A DNA stretch of 32,702 bases. Origin: an uncultured Flavobacteriaceae bacterium. GTDB taxonomy: Bacteria; Bacteroidota; Bacteroidia; Flavobacteriales; Flavobacteriaceae. The notes under the pieces were generated by a model, which made no database searches, had not been told where the DNA came from, and saw nothing but the letters and a program-made list of their open reading frames with translations. The translations under genes were made by a program, and so were the position numbers. This document shows positions 26,339-32,702 of this stretch, one piece after another; the first letter of the stretch is position 1; every line of letters starts with the position of its first letter. The stretch lies in assembly GCA_937773465.1 (NCBI GenBank), contig CALJVK010000024.1, positions 1 through 32,702 on the forward strand, in the 5' to 3' direction.

Positions 26339-28225
26339 ATGAGAAAAAAAAACTTTATAGTATTTATATTTTTAATTACAATCTCATGTAAGACAGAAAA
26401 AAAGGATTTTATTTCAAACGATAATATTCAACTTTCTGATTTAATCGAAAGAGTTGAGCCTCCAAATTGGTGGGTTGGAATGAAAACTAATGACCTAGAG
26501 CTGTTAGTGTATGGAAAATCAATTACTGATTTAGTGCCAAAAATAGATGATTCCAACATAAAACTCAATTCGTTTGATAAAGTAAAAAACGAAAATTATC
26601 TTTTTTTAAACATTTCAATTTTAAAGAATGCTGAACCAGATGAAATTGAAATAGATTTTTATAATGGTGAAGTTATTGTTGATAAGTATGTTTTTTCTTT
26701 ATTAGAAAGAGAAAAAAACGCATCAAATGTTGAAGGTTTTAATAATTCAGATGTGATGTATTTAATAACACCTGATAGATTTGCAAACGGTGATCCATCA
26801 AATGATGATATAAAAGAGATGTATGAACGTCCAAATAGAGATTATGATAGAGGACTTCATGGTGGAGATATTCAAGGCGTTATTAATCATTTAGATTATA
26901 TAAAAGATTTAGGATTTACAACCGTGTGGGTAAATCCTGTTTTAGAAAATAACATGAAAAAATCATCATACCATGGTTATTCAACAACGGATTACTATAA
27001 AGTTGATCCTAGATTTGGTTCCAATGAATTATTTAAAGAATTAAGTGTTAAGTCAAAAGAAAAGGGAATTAAACTTGTGATGGACCTGATACCAAATCAT
27101 TGTGGATCTGAACACTGGTTTTTTAAGGACCCTCCAATGGACGATTGGTTTAATAATCAATCTGGATTTAAGCAAACTAGTCACACAAGGGAAACTGTTC
27201 AAGATATCTATGCCTCTGAAATTGATAAAAGAGAACATGCTGATGGATGGTTTGTTGAAACAATGCCAGATTTAAATCAAAAGAATCAAAAAATGTCTAA
27301 ATATTTAATTCAAAACACATTATGGTGGATTGAATATGCTGGACTTTCAGGGATAAGGGTAGACACTTATCCATATTCTGATAAAGACTTTATGTCAGAT
27401 TGGACTTTTGCTGTTATGAATGAATACCCTAATTTTAATATTGTTGGTGAAGAATGGTCTGAGAATCCTATCGTTATTTCCTATTGGCAAAAAGATAAAA
27501 TCAATCATGATGGATATGTTTCTTATTTACCAACTTTAATGGATTTTCCACTTCAAATATCATTTACAGAAGCTTTGTTAGACGATTTTAATTGGGGAAA
27601 AGGTTTTATTAAACCTTACAAAGTATTAGCAAGTGACTTCTTATATCCTAATCCTAATAACTTATTAATATTTCCGGATAATCACGATATGGCCAGATTC
27701 TATACTCAAGTTAAGAATGACATAGATTTATTTAAAATGGGGATTGTTTATTACAGTACCATGAGGGGCATCCCACAGTTTTATTACGGCACTGAAATTT
27801 TAATGAACAGCGATGAAAATCCAGGTGATCACGGATTAATTAGAACTGATTTTCCAGGGGGATGGTTAGGAGATAAAACAAATGCATTTAACGGAGATGG
27901 ATTATCTATTAAGCAACTAGAAACTCAAAAGTTTTTTAAACAAATTTTAAATTGGAGAAAAAATAATAATATAATTCATAATGGTAAACTAATACAATTT
28001 GCTCCAAAGGATGGGATTTATTCTTTTTTTAGAATTTTAGAGAATAAAATGGTTTGGGTAATATTCAATAGAAATAATTCATCTAAAACTTTAGCAACTT
28101 CTAGGTTTGATGAGCTTATTGAAAATCATAAAAGTGCATTTGATGTATTAAATAAAAAGAAAATCTCTATTTCAGAAAAATTAATAATTAATGCAAAATC
28201 AGCCTTGATTTTAGAGATTGAATAG
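26339..28225 (+). CDS. GH13 neopullulanase/cyclomaltodextrinase-like lipoprotein (SusA-like)
   Basis: A 628-residue enzyme. The ATG at 26339 is chosen over an in-frame ATG at 26255 inside the previous gene, because it starts a signal peptide, MRKKNFIVFIFLITISC, with lipobox Cys17. An N-terminal beta domain (about 30-130, EPPNWWVGMKTNDLEL) matches cyclomaltodextrinase-type proteins. The GH13 barrel begins at VMYLITPDRFANGD; HGGDIQGVINHLDYIKDLG and DLIPNHCG are conserved blocks. Catalytic residues are nucleophile Asp342 in GIRVDTYPY, acid/base Glu371 in VGEEWSE and Asp450 in PDNHDM. It is most like SusA neopullulanases that trim maltodextrins and pullulan in the periplasm. It is joined to the serine hydrolase gene by a one-base gap and to the next GH13 gene by 14 bases. 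Confidence 0.92.
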   Translation: MRKKNFIVFIFLITISCKTEKKDFISNDNIQLSDLIERVEPPNWWVGMKTNDLELLVYGKSITDLVPKIDDSNIKLNSFDKVKNENYLFLNISILKNAEPDEIEIDFYNGEVIVDKYVFSLLEREKNASNVEGFNNSDVMYLITPDRFANGDPSNDDIKEMYERPNRDYDRGLHGGDIQGVINHLDYIKDLGFTTVWVNPVLENNMKKSSYHGYSTTDYYKVDPRFGSNELFKELSVKSKEKGIKLVMDLIPNHCGSEHWFFKDPPMDDWFNNQSGFKQTSHTRETVQDIYASEIDKREHADGWFVETMPDLNQKNQKMSKYLIQNTLWWIEYAGLSGIRVDTYPYSDKDFMSDWTFAVMNEYPNFNIVGEEWSENPIVISYWQKDKINHDGYVSYLPTLMDFPLQISFTEALLDDFNWGKGFIKPYKVLASDFLYPNPNNLLIFPDNHDMARFYTQVKNDIDLFKMGIVYYSTMRGIPQFYYGTEILMNSDENPGDHGLIRTDFPGGWLGDKTNAFNGDGLSIKQLETQKFFKQILNWRKNNNIIHNGKLIQFAPKDGIYSFFRILENKMVWVIFNRNNSSKTLATSRFDELIENHKSAFDVLNKKKISISEKLIINAKSALILEIE

Positions 28226-28239
28226 ATTTATTCATATTT

Positions 28240-31200
28240 ATGAAAAAACTTGTTTTATTATTCTTCACGCTAATATCTAGCTCCATAATAGCTCAAGTTC
28301 AGGACAATGTAACATGGTCAACAAGTCCAAATCCATTTAATGACTCTGAAAAAATTAAAATCAGTGTTTCAGGACTTGATCCTTCAAAATGGTCAACACA
28401 GGACGTGTATTTATGGACTTGGTTTTTTGATTCAAATGACGTAGAGGTAAGTTCTCAGATTAATTGGAATGGTGAATGGAATAATTCAAAAGAATCTATG
28501 AAAATGACTAAGAATTCTGACGGAACTTTTTCATTTGAATTTACACCAACAGAACTATTTCAATATGAGGGGATTGGTAAAATTGGTGTTTTAGCCAAAG
28601 CAAAAGATGGAACAGGAGATAAAAAAACGCCCGATTATTTTTTCGAAGTTGGTAGATTTGATTTGACTATTAATAGTCCAAAAATTAATCCAGTAATTTT
28701 GGAAAGAGAAGGTTCAATTAATATTTCTGTTTCATCTGCTAATGAAATCAATTATTATTTGATGAATGGGGATCAGGTTTTATTTGAATCATTAAATATT
28801 AAAAATTTTTCTAAAGATATTTTTGGTCCAGATTCGGAAAATGATGGGCTCAAATTGATTGAATCAACAACATTAAGATTATTATGTAAGGATATTAATG
28901 ATTTAAATAATTTTATAAACTTAAATTTTGATATAGTTGTTGAGCCTAGTTCAAAAGAGAAAGAACCTCCTTTTGAACTTCAAGATGGTATTAATTATAT
29001 TGATGATAATTATTCAAAAATTTACTTACAATTAAATGCACCAAATAAAGATTTTGTTTATGTACTTGGAAATTTTAATCAATACATAAAAAGTAATGAG
29101 TCATTAATGAATATAAATCCATCAAACAATAAATTTTGGATAGAGATTAATGATTTAAATGAAAATGAGAACTATTGGTATCAATACGAAGTGTTTTCAA
29201 AATCTCCAGTTTCAGACTCTCCAACTGTTGTTAAAGTAGCTGATCCATTTTCTAATGTAATTATATCTTCATATGACGATACAGATATCCCATTAGATTC
29301 TTATCCAGATTTACCTAAATTTCCTGAAAATCAAAAGGGAGAATTTACTTTGATAAATCAACTAGATAAATACAATTGGAATGTTTTAAATTTTGAAAAA
29401 CCAAAAAAGGAAGACTTGGTTATTTATGAAATATTAATTAGAGATTTTGATAACGAAAGAAATTTACAAAATTTGATTGACAGAATAGATTATTTCAAAA
29501 ACTTAAATATAAATGCAATTGAACTTATGCCGGTCATGGAATTTGAGGGTAATGAAAGTTGGGGTTACAACAGTTCTTATCATTTATCATTGGACAAGTT
29601 TTATGGAACTCAAAATAAGCTAAAAGAGTTTATAGATTTATGTCATGAAAACGGAATAGCGGTAATTTTAGATTTAGCTTTAAATCATGTTTTTGGAAGA
29701 AGTCCCTTAGTAAAAATGTGGATGGATGATCCAGATAATAATTCTTGGGGAGGACCATCCAATGAGAATCCTTATTTCAATCAATCTGCAAAACATACTT
29801 ACTCTGTTGGCTATGATTTTAATCATCAAAATGAACTAACTCAATATTATACCAAAAGGGTAGTAGAACATTGGATTAATGAATATAAAATTGATGGATT
29901 TAGATGGGATTTAACAAAGGGATTTACTCAAAATTGTGATGAAAATAATTACGATTGTACTAATTCGTTTCAACAAGATAGAGTTGATTTATTAAAATCA
30001 TATGCAGATTATTCTTGGTCATTAGATCCAGATCATTATGTCATTTTCGAACATCTAGGAAGTGATAATGAGGAAAAGGAGTGGGCTAATTATAGAATTG
30101 ATGAAGGTAAAGGAATTATGATGTGGGGGAAAATGACGTCGTTGTTTAATCAACTTTCAATGGGTTTTTCTGATAATTCTGATATTTCCAGGGCAGATCA
30201 TAAATCAAGAGGATTTAATGATAAAAGACTAGTTGCTTATGCTGAAAGTCATGATGAAGAGCGAATAATGTATAAAAATTTAAATTTTGGAAATTCTTCT
30301 AATTCTAACCATGATGTAAAGAATTTGGAAATAGCTCTTGAAAGAATGAAAGCTTTAGGTTCTTCTCTTTTATTGATTCCAGGCCCAAAAATGATATGGC
30401 ACTTTTCAGAAATGGGTATGGAAAACTCAATTTTTACATGCGAGGACGGATCATATGGAGGTGAAGACTGTAAGCTATCAACAAAGCCTCAGCCTCAATG
30501 GAGTGATGATTGGACTTTTTTAAATAAACGAAAAGAGATTTACGAATACTGGAGTAAAATAATTGAACTTAAAATTAATGAACCAGTTTTTGAAGGTGAA
30601 TATGAACTAAAAGTGTTTAATCAAAATAAACTTCTGCCAACTATAGGTATTTGGAATGATAATTTATCGGGTGATACTTTGAAATACGTTTATGTCATTT
30701 CAAATTTTGATGTAACTAAAAAATCATTAATACTTAATTTACCAATAAGTGGAGAATGGAAAGATCTTGTCAATAATGAGTTTATTGATTTTTCTCAAAA
30801 TTCATCAATTGAACTTGAGCCCGGAACTTCACTCGTTTTAGGAAATTATCTTGATTGTGGTTCCGTTGACTCAGATGGAGATGGAGTTGGAGACGCTTGT
30901 GATGATGATGTTGATGGTGATGGAATTTTAAATGCAGACGATAATTGTCCTGAAACTCCTAAGGATATCACTGTAGATGTTAACGGCTGCGCCGTTTTCA
31001 CTTTGCCTTTAGATAATAACAAAGTATCAGTTACCAGCGCGAGTTGTATTGGTACTACTGACGGATCGATTGGACTTAGTATTGAGGATGCTAGTTATGC
31101 TTATTCAGTTACTGTTACAGGTCAAGACGATCCAATTACTTTAGGCGGCGAGACTAAGACGGCTTCAGTGACTGGTCTTGGAACTGGTACTTACACGGTT

Positions 31201-31724
31201 TGTTTTAAAGTTGACGGACAAGACACTTACGAGCAGTGTTTTGAAGTTAATATAGGCAGAGCCTAAAGCGTTAAGCGTGTTTATAGATGTTGATAACGAC
31301 AACAGAACTACTAGCATACAATTAAGCGGTTCTTCTTCTTACAATGTAGAAGTAAACGGTCAGCGTTATGACGTTAAAGGGGATAGGTTTACAACTAATC
31401 TTCCAACAGGACTTAGTATTATTAAGATAAGCACAGACTTAGACTGTCAAGGTGTAATAGAAAGAGAGATCTTTATCTCAGAAGACATTCATTACTATCC
31501 TAATCCAACAGACAGAGATGTTAATGTTCATGTTTCTGGGGAAGATACTTTAGTACAAGTCAGCGTGTTTAGTGAAAAAGGAGATCTTATTTTACAAAAG
31601 AACAACAGATACAAGACTTTCAAGAAAAACAAACATTGATCTGTCTAGACAAATCACAGGAACTTACATTGTAGTTATGGAAGGAAAGACTGTTAGAAAA
31701 ACATTTAAAATAGTAAAACGATGA
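28240..31724 (+). CDS. T9SS-secreted multidomain GH13 amylase (two frameshifts near the C-terminus)
   Basis: About 1160 residues after repair. A signal peptide (MKKLVLLFFTLISSSIIAQV) precedes two beta-sandwich domains (about 20-240) and a CBM48-like domain (about 255-365: LNAPNKDFVYVLGNFNQY). The GH13 barrel follows, with nucleophile Asp557 in DGFRWDLTKGF, acid/base Glu604 in VIFEHLGSD and Asp672 in AESHDEER. After the barrel come an acidic calcium-binding type-3 repeat (877-904, DSDGDGVGD), a beta-rich adhesin-like module and a T9SS sorting domain (YYPNPTDRDVNV to KTFKIVKR). The frame breaks at GG 31255-31256, restoring VNIAEPKALSVFID, and at TTT 31618-31620, restoring KTSRKTNIDLSRQITG; both look like one-base gains. 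It should cut alpha-glucan outside or on the cell as the first step of the pathway. Confidence 0.88.
30868..30951 (+). other. Thrombospondin type-3-like calcium-binding linker
   Basis: Codons about 877-904 of the secreted GH13 read DSDGDGVGDACDDDVDGDGI and end in DDNCP. The regularly spaced Asp residues and paired cysteines are the known calcium-binding type-3 repeat, common as a stiff linker between the catalytic domain and the T9SS tail in flavobacterial cargo. Confidence 0.85.
31493..31721 (+). other. Type IX secretion C-terminal sorting domain (type A)
   Basis: The repaired frame reads YYPNPTDRDVNVHVSG, then VSVFSEKGDLILQK, then NIDLSRQITGTYIVVMEGK and a basic end KTFKIVKR. PNP at the domain start, a glycine-rich turn and a final K(T/F)xKIVK strand are the hallmarks of type A sorting domains recognised by the T9SS. 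The domain is interrupted by the break at 31618-31620, so as written the protein would lose its sorting signal. Confidence 0.88.
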
Positions 31725-31784
31725 GAAATGTAATGTTAAAACATTTACATATATTAAAGCTTTGAAATTTCGAAATATAATTTT

Positions 31785-32702
31785 ATGGAAACAGTTTTTG
31801 AAACCCTAGATTGGGTTGTCTTAGGAATTTACTTTTTTTTACTTATTGGTGTAGCTGCTTGGGTGGTGATCCAAAAAAACAAAAACACTGAGGATTATTT
31901 TCTTGCTGGAAGAAATGTTGGATGGTTTGTAATTGGAGCTTCCATTTTTGCTTCAAACATAGGATCTGAGCATGTTGTTGGTCTTGCTGGTACTGGATTC
32001 GAATCAGGAACTCCAATGGCTCATTATGAATTGCATGCATGGATAGTATTACTATTAGGATGGTTGTTTCTTCCCTTTTATATTCGAAGTGGTGCGTACA
32101 CAATGCCAGAGTTTTTAGAAAAAAGATTTGACAGTAGATCTAGGTGGTTTTTGTCTATATTTTCTTTATTAGCTTATGTAATAACTAAAGTATCAGTTAC
32201 TATATATGCAGGCGGAATAGTAGTTTCTGAATTATTAGGAATTCCTTTTTGGTACGGTGCAATAGGAATTGTAATTTTTACAGGAATATATACAGTTATT
32301 GGCGGTATGAAAGCAGTCATTTATACAGAAACTCTTCAAACAATTGTGTTGATTTTAGGATCAGTTATAATTACTTATTTGGGTTTACAAGAAGTAGGTG
32401 GTTGGGGACAATTAAGAGAAACAGTTACCGCTGTGAGTCCTGATCATTTTAATATGTGGAGACCAATGACAGATCCAGATTTCCCATGGACAGGTCTACT
32501 TATTGGCGGAACTATTGTTGGAATTTGGTATTGGTGTACTGATCAATATATTGTTCAAAGAACTTTGGCTGCAAACAATATTAAAATTGGTAGAAGAGGA
32601 GCAATTTTTGGTGCTTATTTAAAGTTACTTCCAATTCTAATTTTTTTAATACCTGGAATAATTGCTTTTGCTTTGACAATCCAAGATCCAGAGACATATG
32701 TT
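31785..32702 (+). CDS. Sodium/solute symporter (SSS/SGLT-like), N-terminal part (runs off right edge)
   Basis: The frame is open from ATG 31785 to the window end, 306 residues with no stop. The protein starts METVFETLDWVVLGIYFFLL and shows repeated membrane helices. AGRNVGWFVIGASIFASNIG (51-70) is the first-helix sodium-binding motif of the solute:sodium symporter family. GTGFESG, YTMPEFLEKRFDSR and GGMKAVIYTETLQ are classic SGLT-type blocks, and the WYWCTDQYIVQR stretch near 275 is typical of sugar-transporting members. Such genes are common beside glycoside hydrolases in Flavobacteriia and import monosaccharides with sodium. It follows the secreted GH13 gene by 60 bases in the same direction, so it may be co-transcribed or have its own promoter. 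Sugar identity is unknown. Confidence 0.92.
   Translation, partial: METVFETLDWVVLGIYFFLLIGVAAWVVIQKNKNTEDYFLAGRNVGWFVIGASIFASNIGSEHVVGLAGTGFESGTPMAHYELHAWIVLLLGWLFLPFYIRSGAYTMPEFLEKRFDSRSRWFLSIFSLLAYVITKVSVTIYAGGIVVSELLGIPFWYGAIGIVIFTGIYTVIGGMKAVIYTETLQTIVLILGSVIITYLGLQEVGGWGQLRETVTAVSPDHFNMWRPMTDPDFPWTGLLIGGTIVGIWYWCTDQYIVQRTLAANNIKIGRRGAIFGAYLKLLPILIFLIPGIIAFALTIQDPETYV

Noticed and set aside
28240..31266. A stand-alone 1008-residue amylase followed by a separate 120-residue gene.
   Set aside because: The downstream segment continues the same adhesin-like and T9SS domains, begins at an internal ATG with no leader, and joins perfectly after removing one G at 31255-31256.
31728..31750. Imperfect hairpin ATGTAATGTT/AACATTTACAT between the secreted GH13 and the symporter as a terminator.
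   Set aside because: It has a bulge, is almost all A and T, and lacks a following run of T.

Overview
The window reads as chromosomal DNA of a marine-type, AT-rich member of the Flavobacteriaceae (Bacteroidota). The evidence is paired SusC/SusD proteins, many lipoprotein signal peptides, a type IX secretion (T9SS) C-terminal sorting domain, and Bacteroidota-type ABC permease, GreA-like and retinol-saturase-like genes. No rRNA, tRNA, CRISPR array, insertion sequence or phage gene was seen. Genes are packed tightly and no stretch longer than about 220 bases lacks one.

Layout. (1) 1-2192, minus strand: an ABC-2 export system, with the permease running off the left edge and its ATPase upstream. 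(2) 2338-4348, plus: a CrtI/RetSat-like FAD oxidoreductase and an OsmC-like protein. (3) 7206-4351, minus: a GH29 alpha-L-fucosidase lipoprotein, a GreA-like protein and a secreted dienelactone-hydrolase-type esterase. (4) 7258-10507, plus: galE, a Tat-exported GH109 (alpha-N-acetylgalactosaminidase family) and a sugar nucleotidyltransferase. (5) 16151-10510, minus: an MFS sugar transporter, beta-phosphoglucomutase, a GH65 disaccharide phosphorylase and a GH13 lipoprotein. (6) 17404-16370, minus: a LacI-type regulator. (7) 17623-31724, plus: SusC, SusD, a SusE-like lipoprotein, an intrinsic terminator, then GH43, a beta-lactamase-fold serine hydrolase, a SusA-like GH13 and a T9SS-secreted GH13. 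(8) 31785 to the right edge: a sodium/solute symporter.

Regions 5-8 form an alpha-glucan (starch/glycogen/maltodextrin type) utilisation locus. The inferred flow is: the T9SS amylase cuts polymer outside or on the cell; SusC/D/E bind and import oligosaccharides; lipoprotein GH13 enzymes trim them; the MFS (or SSS) transporter moves disaccharide inward; GH65 phosphorolyses it to glucose plus beta-glucose-1-phosphate; beta-phosphoglucomutase makes glucose-6-phosphate. The LacI regulator probably controls both arms. Three near-identical palindromes, ACTATAACGTTATAGT and two variants, lie exactly upstream of the transporter operon and of susC, and no other good copy was noticed by eye.

Twelve single-base frameshifts interrupt seven otherwise well-conserved genes. 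They fall only in 3.1-11.5 kb and 31.2-31.7 kb, and eleven of twelve look like a one-base gain, mostly in a homopolymer. They are most simply sequence or assembly errors, so I report those genes as single reconstructed CDSs and give each break point. I see no wholly unprecedented system. The most noteworthy signals are the LacI operator set, the terminator inside the polysaccharide locus, the GH43 and serine hydrolase embedded in an alpha-glucan operon, and the compositionally distinct T9SS tail.
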